In this document: one piece after another, positions 1-9,580 of the stretch
Layout: each line of letters begins with the position of its first letter
Numbering within the stretch: the first letter of the stretch is position 1
Origin: Alteromonas sp. IB21
GTDB taxonomy: Bacteria; Pseudomonadota; Gammaproteobacteria; Enterobacterales; Alteromonadaceae
Assembly (NCBI RefSeq): GCF_016405965.1
Contig: NZ_JAEFCD010000001.1
Location: forward strand, 169,813 to 233,812
Reading direction: 5' to 3'
Length of the DNA: 64,000 nucleotides
Program-made: the position numbers and the translations under genes
The notes under the pieces: generated by a model
What the model was told of the DNA's origin: nothing
Database searches by the model: none
Seen by the model: only the letters and a program-made list of their open reading frames with translations

Positions 1-64
1 TACTATCCTTTTGTGAAATACCTACTAAGCTGAAATTACGGGGTTCCGTATTTAAGGGGTATTC

Positions 65-1987
65 ATGGGTATTTTTGAACACTATCAAAGTCGCTATGAA
101 GAGCGAAAACACGAAGAGTTCACCATTGGGGAGTTCCTTGAAATCTGTAAGGAAGATCAAAGCGCTTATGCAAACGCTGCAGAACGTTTGCTCCAAGCGA
201 TTGGTGAGCCAGAGCTTATTGACACTGCCAACCAACCGGCGCTCAGCCGTATTTTCTCAAACCGCGTTATTTCTCGTTATCCAGCTTTTTCAGAATTCTA
301 TGGTATGGAAGAAGCGATTGAGCAAATTGTTTCTTATCTTAAGCATGCCGCACAGGGACTTGAAGAGAAGAAACAAATTCTTTATTTACTTGGCCCTGTG
401 GGCGGTGGTAAGTCCTCGCTAGCTGAGCGTCTTAAGGAGCTGATGCAGCACGTACCTATCTATATGCTTAAAGGGTCTCCGGTCAACGACCACCCTTTCT
501 GTCTATTTGATGTTAAGGAAGACGGTGACATCTTAGAGAAAGAATATGGCATTCCTAAGCGCTATTTAAAAACCATAATGTCGCCGTGGGCTCGCAAGCG
601 CCTACATGAATTTAACGGCGATATTACTCAGTTCAGAGTTGTTCGGGTTTACCCTTCTGTACTCGATCAGGTGGGTATCGCGAAAACAGAGCCTGGCGAT
701 GAAAACAACCAAGACATTTCAGCGCTAGTGGGTAAGGTTGATATTCGCCGACTAGAGCAATACGCACAAAACGACCCTGACGCTTACAGTTATTCTGGTT
801 CGTTGTGTAAAGCTAATCAGGGGTTAATGGAATTCGTGGAAATGTTCAAAGCCCCCATTAAGGTGCTGCATCCACTGTTAACCGCTACACAAGAAGGCAA
901 CTACAACCCGACAGAGGGCTTTTCTGCCCTTCCTTTCGACGGTCTAATTTTGGCCCACTCCAATGAATCTGAGTGGCAGACATTTAGAAACAATAAAAAC
1001 AATGAAGCGTTCCTAGATCGTGTCTACATTGTAAAAGTACCTTATTGCTTACGAGTTAGTGAAGAGATTCGCATATACAAAAAGCTGTTGGATAGCAGTG
1101 AGCTTAACGGTGTACCTTGTGCTCCAGACACGTTAGAGTGCTTGGCGCAATTTACCGTGCTATCTCGATTGAAAGAGCCTGAAAATTCCAGTTTGTTTTC
1201 AAAAATGCGGGTCTATGACGGTGAAAGCTTAAAAGACACTGACCCGAAAGCAAAGTCATATCAGGAATACCGTGATTACGCGGGTGTTGACGAAGGCATG
1301 GAGGGCTTATCTACCCGATTTGCCTTTAAAATTCTCTCTCGTGTTTTTAACTTCGACCATCAAGAAGTGGCGGCTAACCCGGTTCATTTATTCTACGTGC
1401 TGGAGCGACAAATTGAGCGTGAGCAATTCCCACAAGAAACCGCAGATAAGTATCTGGAGTTCTTAAAAGGCTTCTTAATTCCACGCTACGTGGAGTTCAT
1501 CGGAAAAGAAATTCAGACTGCGTATTTAGAGTCTTACTCTGAGTATGGACAAAATTTGTTTGATCGCTACGTAACATATGCTGATTTTTGGATCCAGGAC
1601 CAAGAGTATCGCGATCCAGAAACCGGGCAGCTATTTGACAGAGCGTCGCTCAATGCAGAGTTAGAAAAAACGGAGAAACCTGCAGGGATTAGTAATCCTA
1701 AAGACTTCCGTAACGAAATCGTCAACTTTGTATTGAGAGCACGCGCAAATAACAGCGGTAAAAACCCAGCGTGGACTAGCTACGAAAAACTGCGCACTGT
1801 GATTGAGAAGAAAATGTTCTCTAACACGGAAGACTTGCTGCCGGTTATTTCCTTCAATACGAAGGGTTCTGCAGAGGAGCAGAAGAAGCACGACGACTTC
1901 GTAAACCGTATGACCGAAAAAGGCTATACGCAAAAACAAGTTCGACTGCTGTGTGAATGGTACTTACGCGTACGTAAAGCATCATAG
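65..1987 (+). CDS. prkA: PrkA-family serine protein kinase (YeaG)
   Basis: Cytoplasmic AAA+-type serine kinase linked in enterobacteria to starvation and stress responses. The 640-residue length equals the family norm. The N-terminal part carries the PrkA AAA core with a Walker A motif GPVGGGKSS at residues 110-118; the C-terminal half is the PrkA-type kinase domain. The ATG is preceded by AAGGGG at a good distance. It is the first gene of the conserved prkA-yeaH-spoVR trio, and a 116-bp gap containing an imperfect hairpin (2030-2055) separates it from yeaH. In Enterobacteriaceae yeaGH is RpoS/NtrC-controlled, but too little upstream sequence is present here to see the promoter. Family assignment is very secure; the physiological substrate is not visible from sequence. 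Confidence 0.96.
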   Translation: MGIFEHYQSRYEERKHEEFTIGEFLEICKEDQSAYANAAERLLQAIGEPELIDTANQPALSRIFSNRVISRYPAFSEFYGMEEAIEQIVSYLKHAAQGLEEKKQILYLLGPVGGGKSSLAERLKELMQHVPIYMLKGSPVNDHPFCLFDVKEDGDILEKEYGIPKRYLKTIMSPWARKRLHEFNGDITQFRVVRVYPSVLDQVGIAKTEPGDENNQDISALVGKVDIRRLEQYAQNDPDAYSYSGSLCKANQGLMEFVEMFKAPIKVLHPLLTATQEGNYNPTEGFSALPFDGLILAHSNESEWQTFRNNKNNEAFLDRVYIVKVPYCLRVSEEIRIYKKLLDSSELNGVPCAPDTLECLAQFTVLSRLKEPENSSLFSKMRVYDGESLKDTDPKAKSYQEYRDYAGVDEGMEGLSTRFAFKILSRVFNFDHQEVAANPVHLFYVLERQIEREQFPQETADKYLEFLKGFLIPRYVEFIGKEIQTAYLESYSEYGQNLFDRYVTYADFWIQDQEYRDPETGQLFDRASLNAELEKTEKPAGISNPKDFRNEIVNFVLRARANNSGKNPAWTSYEKLRTVIEKKMFSNTEDLLPVISFNTKGSAEEQKKHDDFVNRMTEKGYTQKQVRLLCEWYLRVRKAS

Positions 1988-2103
1988 GGCTTAAGCTTCG
2001 TGGTTCTAGAGCGTGCATGATGTTAGGTGTGCATGAAGCAAGCATACTTCACGCACGTTCTCGTTCGGGTATTTGAAGTTCACAACAGAATAAGCAGGTG
2101 TGT

Positions 2104-3390
2104 ATGGCGCATTTTATTGACCGACGGTTAAACAGTAAAGGTAAGAGCACGGTAAACCGCCAACGCTTTATCAAGCGCTATAAACAGCAGATAAAGCGCG
2201 CGGTTTCTGATGCGGTAGGCCAACGATCGGTAACCGACCTAGATTCTGGCGAACAAATTAGCATTCCCGCCAGAGATATTTCTGAACCTATTTTCCATAC
2301 TGGTCGAGGTGGCAGCAGAGACATTGTGCACCCCGGCAATGATCAATTCATAGCGGGTGACAAAATTGACCGGCCACCCGGTGGCGGTGGTCAGGGTGCA
2401 GGTAAGGGCGACGCCAGTAACGAAGGTGAAGGCCAAGATGAATTTGTATTTTCAATTTCTAAAGACGAGTACTTAGATTTACTGTTTGAGGACTTGGCGC
2501 TACCTAACCTAAAGAAAAATCAATTTGATAAGGTTACCCAATTTGAAACCTATCGCGCTGGTTACCAAACCGACGGCGTACCGAGTAATTTAGATATTGT
2601 TCGTTCGCTCAAAGGCTCTGTTGCAAGGCGTATTGCCCTTAGTGGCAGTGATAGAAAGAAACTCAGAGAGCTTGAAGAAAAGCTTGCACTGCTAGTCGAG
2701 GACAAACACGAGAATACGTTTGTCATAAATGCATTGAAAGAAGAAATCGAGGCACTTAAAGCGAAAATTGCAAGGGTGCCTTTTATCGACACCTTCGATT
2801 TACGTTTCAAAAATTATGACAGACGCCCTCTTCCTTCGAGTAAAGCCGTAATGTTCTGTCTAATGGATGTGTCTGGCTCAATGGATCAGGCCACCAAAGA
2901 CATGGCTAAACGGTTTTATATCTTGCTGTATTTGTTTTTAACGCGCACCTACGAAAACGTCGAGGTTGTTTATATTCGTCATCATACTCAAGCCAAAGAA
3001 GTCGATGAGCAGGAGTTCTTCTATTCACAAGAAACGGGGGGAACCATTGTTTCAAGTGCTTTGAAATTAATGGACGAAGTCGTTCGCGAGCGCTACAGCG
3101 ATGGAAATTGGAATATCTATGCTGCACAGGCATCAGATGGCGACAACTGGGCAGATGACTCACCACAGTGTCGCGACTTGCTTACTACCAAGTTACTACC
3201 GGCGACCCGCTATTACGCTTATATCGAAATAACCGAGAGACAACACCAAAGTTTGTGGCGTGAATATGAGAAAGTCGCTGCCACTCACGATAATTTTGTA
3301 TGTAAGCACATACAAACCCAGGCCGACATCTACCCTGTGTTCAGAGAGCTTTTCAAACGCTCTGCACAAGATGCGCAGCAAGGAGCCTAA
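2104..3390 (+). CDS. yeaH: YeaH/YhbH family protein (VWA-like, DUF444)
   Basis: Partner of PrkA of unknown biochemical role, found next to prkA in many bacteria. The start is taken at ATG 2104 ([10 protein letters not shown]...), which aligns with E. coli YeaH, rather than the GTG two codons upstream; AGCAGG lies about 5 bases before it. Visible features are the conserved N-terminus with VNRQRF, a Gly-rich segment near residues 85-105, the motif [16 protein letters not shown], a charged coiled-coil stretch around residues 185-225, and a MIDAS-like DVSGSMD at about residue 255 typical of von Willebrand A folds. The stop is immediately followed by the spoVR start, with spoVR's AGGAG lying inside this gene, so the two are translationally linked. 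Confidence 0.95.
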   Translation: MAHFIDRRLNSKGKSTVNRQRFIKRYKQQIKRAVSDAVGQRSVTDLDSGEQISIPARDISEPIFHTGRGGSRDIVHPGNDQFIAGDKIDRPPGGGGQGAGKGDASNEGEGQDEFVFSISKDEYLDLLFEDLALPNLKKNQFDKVTQFETYRAGYQTDGVPSNLDIVRSLKGSVARRIALSGSDRKKLRELEEKLALLVEDKHENTFVINALKEEIEALKAKIARVPFIDTFDLRFKNYDRRPLPSSKAVMFCLMDVSGSMDQATKDMAKRFYILLYLFLTRTYENVEVVYIRHHTQAKEVDEQEFFYSQETGGTIVSSALKLMDEVVRERYSDGNWNIYAAQASDGDNWADDSPQCRDLLTTKLLPATRYYAYIEITERQHQSLWREYEKVAATHDNFVCKHIQTQADIYPVFRELFKRSAQDAQQGA

Positions 3391-3391
3391 T

Positions 3392-4939
3392 ATGACAACC
3401 GATGCTATGGCAAAAGAAAGCAGCAAGCCTGAATCATTAAAACTCCATTTATTAAGCGATGGGCCTGACTGGACATTTCCGCTTATTGAACAGTACGAAC
3501 AACACATAGATCGCATTGCGAAGAAATTTAAACTCGACACTTACCCTAATCAAATTGAGGTAATAACCGCAGAACAAATGATGGACGCTTACGCCAGCAT
3601 AGGCATGCCGCTTAATTATACCCACTGGAGTTTTGGCAAAAAGTTTATTCAAACTGAGCAGCAATACCGTCGTGGACAAATGGGTCTGGCTTACGAAATC
3701 GTTATTAACTCTGACCCCTGCATTGCGTATTTGATGGAAGAAAACACCATTACCATGCAAGCGCTGGTTATGGCTCATGCCTGTTACGGTCATAACTCAT
3801 TCTTTAAAGGGAACTACTTATTCAAAACCTGGACCGACGCCAGTTCAATTATCGATTACTTAGTGTTTGCCAAAAATTATATTGCTAAGTGCGAGCAAAA
3901 ATATGGCTATGAAGATGTAGAAAACATACTTGATTCCTGTCACGCGCTAATGAATTACGGCGTTGATCGCTACAAACGTCCGCAGAAAATCTCGCTGCAA
4001 GAGGAGAAAAACAGGCAAGAAGAACGGGAAGCATATCTTCAGTCTCAGGTAAATGAACTATGGCGAACCCTCCCCGATAGTCCGCACAGCAAACACAAAG
4101 AAAAAATTCGGTTTCCACAAGAGCCCCAGGAAAACCTGCTTTATTTTATCGAGAAAAACGCGCCGCTACTTGAACCTTGGCAGCGTGAAATTGTGCGTAT
4201 TGTACGAAAAGTTTCGCAGTATTTTTATCCACAGAAACAAACTCAAGTCATGAACGAAGGATGGGCCTGTTTTTGGCACTATCATATTTTAAACGAGATG
4301 TATGATGAAGGTTTGGTAAGCGACCGCTTTATGATGGAGTTTTTGCACAGTCACTCCAGCGTAGTCATGCAGCCAGAGTACAATAGCCCCTATTACTCCG
4401 GTATAAACCCGTATGCACTTGGCTTTTCCATGTTTATGGACATTAAAAGAGTTTGCCAGTCGCCTACCGAAGAAGATTATAAGTATTTGCCAAGCATAGC
4501 CGGTAAAGACTGGTTAGAAACCGTGCATTTCGCCATGGAAAACTTTAAAGACGAAAGCTTTATCAGTCAGTTCTTATCGCCCAAAGTCATTCGCGACTTT
4601 AAGTTATTCGCCCTTGAAGACGACACCAAAAAGCCTTTTATAGCAGTAAGTGCTATTCACGATGAAAAGGGTTATCAAATTATCAAGGAGAAGCTGTCTG
4701 CCCAATACAATTTGAGCAATTTGGAACCCAATATTCAGGTACACAATGTGGACGTAAGAGGCGACCGCTCGCTCACCCTTCGCTATATTCCTCAGCAGGG
4801 CATTCCCCTAGGGGATTCAAAAGATGAAGTCATGCGACACCTGCACAGGCTTTGGAAATTCGATATACGCTTAGAGCAAGACAACGGCGAAGATGGCGTT
4901 GAGATGATATCAGAGTGCAGACGTACACCGCAGGCGTAA
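3392..4939 (+). CDS. SpoVR family protein (YcgB)
   Basis: Third member of the prkA-yeaH-spoVR cluster. SpoVR is a cortex-formation protein in Bacillus, but in non-sporulating proteobacteria (E. coli YcgB, about 510 aa) its role is unknown. The start chosen is ATG 3392, one base after the yeaH stop, with AGGAG at 3381-3385; a longer reading frame open from 3260 would overlap yeaH extensively and is rejected. The predicted length is 515 aa. Recognisable family segments are the His-rich middle (MAHACYGHNSF), the motif MNEGWACFWHYHI and the segment GINPYALGFSMFMDI. The TAA stop lies in the loop of a perfect 8-bp hairpin at 4928-4947. Family call is secure; function is inferred only from association with PrkA. 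Confidence 0.94.
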   Translation: MTTDAMAKESSKPESLKLHLLSDGPDWTFPLIEQYEQHIDRIAKKFKLDTYPNQIEVITAEQMMDAYASIGMPLNYTHWSFGKKFIQTEQQYRRGQMGLAYEIVINSDPCIAYLMEENTITMQALVMAHACYGHNSFFKGNYLFKTWTDASSIIDYLVFAKNYIAKCEQKYGYEDVENILDSCHALMNYGVDRYKRPQKISLQEEKNRQEEREAYLQSQVNELWRTLPDSPHSKHKEKIRFPQEPQENLLYFIEKNAPLLEPWQREIVRIVRKVSQYFYPQKQTQVMNEGWACFWHYHILNEMYDEGLVSDRFMMEFLHSHSSVVMQPEYNSPYYSGINPYALGFSMFMDIKRVCQSPTEEDYKYLPSIAGKDWLETVHFAMENFKDESFISQFLSPKVIRDFKLFALEDDTKKPFIAVSAIHDEKGYQIIKEKLSAQYNLSNLEPNIQVHNVDVRGDRSLTLRYIPQQGIPLGDSKDEVMRHLHRLWKFDIRLEQDNGEDGVEMISECRRTPQA

Positions 4940-4947
4940 GCCTGCGG
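4928..4947. terminator. Hairpin spanning the spoVR stop codon
   Basis: CCGCAGGC-GTAA-GCCTGCGG is a perfect 8-bp stem whose tetraloop contains the TAA stop of spoVR. No T-tract follows on the plus strand, so it is not a canonical intrinsic terminator. It lies between two converging genes (spoVR and the MFS gene) and may stabilise mRNA ends or support termination in either direction. Confidence 0.5.
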
Positions 4948-4967
4948 CCAGCCCTCAGAACAAGATT

Positions 4968-6197
4968 TTAAGCCGCCTTTGCACTTTCCATTTCTTTTCG
5001 TGAACAAATTAACAATGACAGCGCGCCTATTGCAGCAAATACCGCCGCAGTGACGAACGTCTCATAGGCATTCGTTCCTTGCTGCCATTGCTGACCTGCC
5101 ATATAGTTGCCAAAGGCGCCACCCAGTCCAAATGCTACGCTTATATATACGGCTTGCCCGCGGCTCTGGTACGCCTTCGGCAAAAACTGATGGATAAAGT
5201 GTACCGATACCGCATGGGTTAACCCAAAGCTTAGGGCATGAATAAGTTGGCTCAGCACGATAACCATAAAGATATCAGCAAACGCCGCCATGACGTACCA
5301 ACGAAGCCCTGTTAGCGCAATGCTCACAAATAGCAAGTTCCATACGCCAAACTGACTGATAAGCCGGCGGGCGATAAGAAATATTCCTACCTCAGCCAGC
5401 ACGCCTAGCGCGATGAAGATCCCCGTTTCTTGGCCGCTGTATTCAAGGTCGCGCATATAAAGCGCAAAAAAGCCGTAATAGGCCCCGAAGCTAATTTGCA
5501 GACAGGCAGAGGCGAAGATAAATATGGCAAATGGTTTTTGCTTTGCAAATTTCCAAATACTGCCCACCGCAGAGCTCTCAGGCGCAGCCTCTTCCGGTGC
5601 GCGTATAAACAAGGTACTGATAAATAAAAGCGCCAGCACAAAAATACTGGCGTGTACGGGCGTGTCGGTAGAAAAAATATCAAGGGCCTTTCCAACACCT
5701 ACTGTTAAGCAAATAAAACCAACGCTTCCCCACAATCTTATTTGCCCGTACGTGGTATTAGTGTTCGCCACCGAGTTCATGGTGATAACTTCAAGTTGCG
5801 GCAGCACTGCCGTCCAGAACATCATCATTAAGCCAAAAGCCAGCGTAAGCCCCCAAAAGCTGGTGAAGTAAAGTACCGAACTGAAAGTCAATACCGTAAG
5901 TAAACAGCCTAAGCGCATAACGCCAATAGCATTACCTGTTTTATCTGCCACGCCGGCCCACAAACCTGGCCCTAAGATACGAGCAAGAGTGATTACGGCA
6001 AAAAGCTCACCAATTTCGGCAGAAGAAAAGCCCCGCCCATCGAGGAAGATGCCCAAGTAAGGGACAAGTACACCTAGCTGTCCGAAATAAAGCCAGTAGG
6101 TAATAGCAAGGATAAAGAGTGCCGTTTTGCTACTTGCTGCGCTATTTGCTGTGGATGTCCCAGCGCTTTCAGTATTCTTTAGGCCATTGTGTGACAA
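4968..6197 (-). CDS. MFS transporter, HcaT-like (phenylpropionate/nucleoside permease type)
   Basis: Inner-membrane major facilitator of 409 aa with about 12 hydrophobic segments after a 25-residue Ser/Ala/Thr-rich cytoplasmic N-terminus. The segment around LGIFLDGRGFSSAEIGELFA and the following ARILGPGLWAGVADKTG is the loop 2-3 signature of the MFS_1-like/3-phenylpropionate (HcaT) family; the substrate cannot be read from sequence. Start: a TTG at 6197 with GGAG 7 bases upstream (6205-6208) is the only well-placed start, since no ATG gives the full first helix. It converges on spoVR. A probable terminator for aroC (6215-6247) lies just upstream, suggesting its own promoter in 6198-6348. Confidence 0.8.
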   Translation of the reverse strand: MSHNGLKNTESAGTSTANSAASSKTALFILAITYWLYFGQLGVLVPYLGIFLDGRGFSSAEIGELFAVITLARILGPGLWAGVADKTGNAIGVMRLGCLLTVLTFSSVLYFTSFWGLTLAFGLMMMFWTAVLPQLEVITMNSVANTNTTYGQIRLWGSVGFICLTVGVGKALDIFSTDTPVHASIFVLALLFISTLFIRAPEEAAPESSAVGSIWKFAKQKPFAIFIFASACLQISFGAYYGFFALYMRDLEYSGQETGIFIALGVLAEVGIFLIARRLISQFGVWNLLFVSIALTGLRWYVMAAFADIFMVIVLSQLIHALSFGLTHAVSVHFIHQFLPKAYQSRGQAVYISVAFGLGGAFGNYMAGQQWQQGTNAYETFVTAAVFAAIGALSLLICSRKEMESAKAA

Positions 6198-6214
6198 TTC
6201 ACATCTCCATATGC

Positions 6215-6247
6215 AAAAACGCCACTAGCACAAAACTGGCAGTGGCG
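6215..6247 (-). terminator. Probable rho-independent terminator after aroC
   Basis: Read on the minus strand, CGCCACT (6247-6241) pairs with AGTGGCG (6226-6220) across a 14-nt loop and is followed by TTTTT (6219-6215). It lies about 100 nt past the aroC stop and just before the MFS start region, so it probably separates the two transcripts. Confidence 0.6.
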
Positions 6248-6348
6248 AAGGGTGAAAATAATTAGCACAACACAAGGTTAATGCTGCGCGTTTTTAAACC
6301 GCGTAACTATTGCGGTATTAGGCTTGCGGCGTTGGGATCAAAAAAACG

Positions 6349-7446
6349 CTATGCTTGACCCGCAATTGGCTTAGTTGTCGATAATACACCTGCATTTTGT
6401 GCGCGGTGGCGTAGCAAGTGATCCATCAATACCAGCGCTAGCATGGCTTCTGCAATTGGCACAGCGCGAATGCCCACGCACGGGTCGTGACGGCCTTTCG
6501 TGACAATATCAATTTCTTCATTGTCTTTATTAATGGTTTTGCCCGGAACAGAAATGCTCGAGGTAGGCTTAAGTGCCATATGCACTTCAATATCCTGGCC
6601 AGTAGAGATACCACCTAATACGCCACCTGCGTGATTAGACGTAAAGCCTTCGGGGGTAAGCGTATCGCGGTGCTCGCTCCCTTTTTGGTTGATAACGTCA
6701 AAGCCGTCACCAATTTCCACGCCTTTCACAGCGTTAATGCCCATCATAGCGTGGGCGATTTCAGCGTCTAATCTGTCAAATACAGGCTCGCCTAGGCCAA
6801 CAGGTACGTTTTTCGCTACCACCGAGACTTTAGCGCCAATGCTGTCACCAGATTTTTTAAGGTCACGCATGTATTCGTCCAGCGCATCAAGCTTAGATTC
6901 GTCTGGGCAGAAAAACGGGTTGGTGTTGGTTACGCTATGGTCAACCTTATCAACGATGACAGGGCCAAGCTGAGACAAATAACCTAACACCTCAATGCCG
7001 TGCACTTCTTTAAGGTACTTTTTCGCGATACCACCTGCGGCTACTCGAATGGCAGTTTCGCGAGCAGATGAACGACCACCACCGCGATAATCGCGGCTAC
7101 CGTATTTTTGATCGTAGGTATAGTCGGCATGGCCAGGACGAAAACGGTCTTTAATATTGCCGTAGTCTTGGCTTCGCTGATCTTTGTTCTTAATCAACAA
7201 GCCAATGCTGGTGCCTGTGGTTTTACCTTCAAATACGCCAGATAGAATTTGTACTTCGTCGTCTTCTCTTCGCGCTGTGGTATAGCGTGAAGTGCCCGGC
7301 TTACGTCGATCCAAATCAACCTGAAGGTCTTCTTCGGTGATCTCGAGTCCCGGAGGGCAACCGTCTACTACACCGCCTATCGCAATGCCGTGGCTTTCAC
7401 CAAACGTAGTTACAGTGAAAAGTTTTCCGAAGCTGTTACCTGACAT
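6349..7446 (-). CDS. aroC: Chorismate synthase
   Basis: Last step of the shikimate pathway: converts 5-enolpyruvylshikimate-3-phosphate to chorismate using reduced FMN. The 365 aa are full length for the family. Family signatures are visible: TTFGESHG at residues 13-20, [13 protein letters not shown] in the first third, [14 protein letters not shown], and the C-terminal [20 protein letters not shown] start at 7446. It follows prmB by only 9 bp on the same strand; prmB-aroC linkage is also found in E. coli and other gammaproteobacteria. The short gap implies co-transcription with prmB. Confidence 0.98.
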   Translation of the reverse strand: MSGNSFGKLFTVTTFGESHGIAIGGVVDGCPPGLEITEEDLQVDLDRRKPGTSRYTTARREDDEVQILSGVFEGKTTGTSIGLLIKNKDQRSQDYGNIKDRFRPGHADYTYDQKYGSRDYRGGGRSSARETAIRVAAGGIAKKYLKEVHGIEVLGYLSQLGPVIVDKVDHSVTNTNPFFCPDESKLDALDEYMRDLKKSGDSIGAKVSVVAKNVPVGLGEPVFDRLDAEIAHAMMGINAVKGVEIGDGFDVINQKGSEHRDTLTPEGFTSNHAGGVLGGISTGQDIEVHMALKPTSSISVPGKTINKDNEEIDIVTKGRHDPCVGIRAVPIAEAMLALVLMDHLLRHRAQNAGVLSTTKPIAGQA

Positions 7447-7455
7447 AATTAACTA

Positions 7456-8391
7456 TTAATCCTTACTACTAAAATACTGTACTAATGTGTCTTTGCGTAC
7501 CGCGAAAATACCTGAACCGCCATTTTCAAACTCTAACCAAATGACTTCCAAACTCGGGAAACGTTCGCTCATATGCACTTCGCTGTTCCCGACTTCAACA
7601 AATATCCAGCCACCATCGTTAAGGTATGTTGGCGCTTCTTTAAGCATTATATCAACCAGTTCTAGGCCATCTTCACCCGCGGCAAGCGCAAGTTCTGGCT
7701 CGTGGTGATACTCTTCTGGCAGGTCAGCCATGTCTTCTGCATCAACATAAGGCGGGTTCGACACGATAAGGTCGTACTTCTGCCCTTCTAAACTAGAAAA
7801 CAAGTCCGACTGAATAGGATAAACACGGTGACTTAGTCCGTGTTCCTGAATATTGATGTCGGCGACTTCCAATGCATCTGTGCTGATATCTACCGCGTCC
7901 ACCTGCGCTTCTGGATACGCATGAGCAAGTGCAATAGCGATACACGCACCGCCCGTGCACATGTCAAGAATACTGGTAGGCGCGGTCTCAACAAACGGGG
8001 CAAACTGTTTTTGAATGAGTTCAGCAAATGGAGAGCGAGGAATGAGCACTCGCTCATCTACGTAGAACGGCATACCGCAGAACCAGGCTTCATTAGTGAT
8101 GTATGGTAATGGCATGCGAGTTTGTACACGCTTTAGTACGAGCTCTGCAATTTTCTCGCGTTCGCTTTTCGTTAGACGTGAATTAAAAACATGCTCGCCC
8201 GCCTGCTCTAAAATCGGATGAGGTAAATGCAGTGCCTGCATAACAAGGCTAGTGGCTTCGTCCCACGCGTTGTCAGTACCATGCCCAAAGTACAAGGCCG
8301 CATCATTAAAACGGCTGGTTGCCCATCGTGTCATATCTAACAAGGTATGTAGATCTTCAATGGCTTCTTCAAGGTAGAACTTATCGGTCAT
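7456..8391 (-). CDS. prmB: Ribosomal protein L3 glutamine N5-methyltransferase
   Basis: SAM-dependent methyltransferase acting on a glutamine of ribosomal protein L3. The class I methyltransferase core contains ILDMCTGGACIAIALAHA (SAM-binding loop) and the substrate-glutamine motif SNPPYVDAEDM. The N-terminal helical domain includes YFGHGTDNAWDEA, shared with E. coli PrmB. The start chosen is ATG 8391 (MTDKFYLEEAIEDL), which aligns with the E. coli N-terminus. ATGs at 8406 and 8430 and a TTG at 8436 would add 5-15 residues without homology. Product is 311 aa. Divergent from smrB with a 152-bp shared promoter region; aroC follows. CTGGAC replaces the more usual GSG-type loop with TGG, a mild variation. 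Confidence 0.96.
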   Translation of the reverse strand: MTDKFYLEEAIEDLHTLLDMTRWATSRFNDAALYFGHGTDNAWDEATSLVMQALHLPHPILEQAGEHVFNSRLTKSEREKIAELVLKRVQTRMPLPYITNEAWFCGMPFYVDERVLIPRSPFAELIQKQFAPFVETAPTSILDMCTGGACIAIALAHAYPEAQVDAVDISTDALEVADINIQEHGLSHRVYPIQSDLFSSLEGQKYDLIVSNPPYVDAEDMADLPEEYHHEPELALAAGEDGLELVDIMLKEAPTYLNDGGWIFVEVGNSEVHMSERFPSLEVIWLEFENGGSGIFAVRKDTLVQYFSSKD

Positions 8392-8543
8392 GGCGTTTGG
8401 GTACATCAAAAATTTCAAAGCTGGTATCATACCCAAACTTCATACCGATTCACATAATTAACTACGTCCAGAATCTTTCTATTCGTTATAATTTAGGCGT
8501 TTTAAATTGTTTAACTCGAGTTTATTAATCAAAGCTATTGCTG

Positions 8544-9194
8544 ATGAAAACCTTTAAAAAAGAACTTAAAGCATTGAAGAAGCAGCTTTCTGAACCTAAA
8601 CGCCAAACTAATCAGGCGAGGCAAGGGGGAGCGAGCAAAGGAAGTAATTTTATAAGTGCTGAGGAAGAAACCTTTTCATTTACCGATGCTATGCAGGGTG
8701 TAACGCCTTTATCACAAGATAAAATTGAGCCCGATAATCGAGTCGAGTTGTTTAAAAAGTCTCAGCAAGTAAAAGGTAATCATTTAAAGCACAGCAAGCA
8801 ACTAGCAGCGAGCTTCGATTTTTCCGATATGTATCAAGCAGCGCTACCTCAAGAAGGTCCCATGCGCTTTTGCCAAGAGGGCGAATCTACACATATTTTA
8901 AAGCAGCTGCGTCGCGGAGATTACTCGCCAGAAATGACATTGGATTTACACGGCCTTACCCGTGAAATGGCAAAAGCAGAACTTGCAGCGCTTATTCATA
9001 CGGCAAGAAAAGAGCTAATAGACTGCGTTTGCGTTATGCACGGCTTTGGTCAGGGCGTACTAAAAGCCGCCCTGCCCCATTACCTTGTTCAGCATCCGCA
9101 CGTGCGCGCTTTTCATCAAGCTCCGCTAGAATATGGCGGGCAAGCAGCGCTTTTAGTGCTGGTCGATATCCCGCTTCAGAACAATAAGCGTTAA
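8544..9194 (+). CDS. smrB: SmrB, Smr-domain ribosome rescue endonuclease
   Basis: In E. coli SmrB recognises collided ribosomes and cleaves mRNA between them. The C-terminal Smr domain is clear: RRGDYSPEMTLDLHGLT, then CVMHGFGQGVLKAALPHY, then HVRAFHQAPLEYGGQAALLVLV. The DLHGLT and HGFG motifs are the catalytic/nucleic-acid binding signatures. The N-terminal half is a longer, Lys/Gln-rich, poorly conserved extension (216 aa against about 183 in E. coli). ATG at 8544; the TTG at 8538 would add only two residues. It is divergent from prmB-aroC, as in E. coli (yfcN next to prmB). It converges with the tiny minus-strand gene at 9198-9323, leaving just 3 bp between the two stops. Confidence 0.94.
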   Translation: MKTFKKELKALKKQLSEPKRQTNQARQGGASKGSNFISAEEETFSFTDAMQGVTPLSQDKIEPDNRVELFKKSQQVKGNHLKHSKQLAASFDFSDMYQAALPQEGPMRFCQEGESTHILKQLRRGDYSPEMTLDLHGLTREMAKAELAALIHTARKELIDCVCVMHGFGQGVLKAALPHYLVQHPHVRAFHQAPLEYGGQAALLVLVDIPLQNNKR

Positions 9195-9197
9195 CGC

Positions 9198-9323
9198 TTA
9201 TTTACTCTCATCAGCGCTATTGTGCATAAAGAGATAGGTGTAATACATCATCATCGCTACAATAATACCTATACCTAATAGTGAGCCCCATACCACAGGA
9301 TCTTTCATCATCGTCCACAACAT
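9198..9323 (-). CDS. 41-aa single-pass membrane peptide (DUF3149-like)
   Basis: An open frame of 41 codons beginning MLWTMMKDPVVWGSLLGIG and ending HNSADESK. It has one hydrophobic helix (about residues 10-32) with a short polar C-terminal tail. The coding case is strong for its size: GAGGAG sits about 7 bases before the ATG, a consensus-like -10 lies upstream, and an FNR-type dyad is centred about 41.5 bases before the predicted transcription start. The pattern of D-P near residue 8 followed by a single Gly-rich helix and paired aromatic residues resembles the small DUF3149 membrane proteins of proteobacteria. That is recognition from memory, not a search. Function is unknown. The promoter suggests induction when oxygen is low. 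Confidence 0.75.
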   Translation of the reverse strand: MLWTMMKDPVVWGSLLGIGIIVAMMMYYTYLFMHNSADESK

Positions 9324-9349
9324 AATTTGTCTCCTCTTCAACTACGTTA

Positions 9350-9391
9350 ATAATAGAAGAGGCGCGGTCTAGATAATGTGATCTAGATCAA
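9350..9391 (-). promoter_or_regulatory. FNR/CRP-type class II promoter for the 41-aa peptide
   Basis: GTGATCTAGATCAA at 9378-9391 matches the FNR consensus TTGAT-N4-ATCAA at 9 of 10 positions. On the minus strand a -10 box TATTAT lies at 9355-9350, predicting a start near 9343. The dyad centre (9384.5) is then about 41.5 bases upstream, the classical class II activator position. The same dyad includes TGTGATCTAGATCA, so CRP binding is an alternative. Confidence 0.6.
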
Positions 9392-9427
9392 TAGTGAAAT
9401 TTAGCTGAATGGCAACGTTTTGAATGC

Positions 9428-9441
9428 TTGATCTAGGTCAA
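9428..9441. promoter_or_regulatory. Second FNR-like dyad
   Basis: TTGATCTAGGTCAA matches TTGAT-N4-ATCAA at 9 of 10 positions and shares the CTAG core of the dyad at 9378-9391. The two centres are exactly 50 bases apart, about five helical turns, which puts this one near -91.5 of the same predicted promoter. Confidence 0.55.
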
Positions 9442-9580
9442 ATTGAAGTTGTCTCGTAGGCTTCTAAGCTGATGCTGACTTCCTACCATGGCTAACTCCT
9501 GTCATGCCTTATAAAATTGATAATAAGCGTTCTTATACTTAGAGCATTTAAAAGGAAGCCAATGAAGTGGCGTAAGGTAA

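Noticed and set aside
2030..2055. Hairpin between prkA and yeaH (TGCATGAAG with CTTCACGCA)
   Set aside because: It has one mismatch, no T-tract and lies within a probable operon; could be an mRNA-processing element but the support is weak.
3260..3391. N-terminal extension of SpoVR starting at 3260
   Set aside because: It lies inside yeaH in another frame; the ATG at 3392 has AGGAG and fits the family length.
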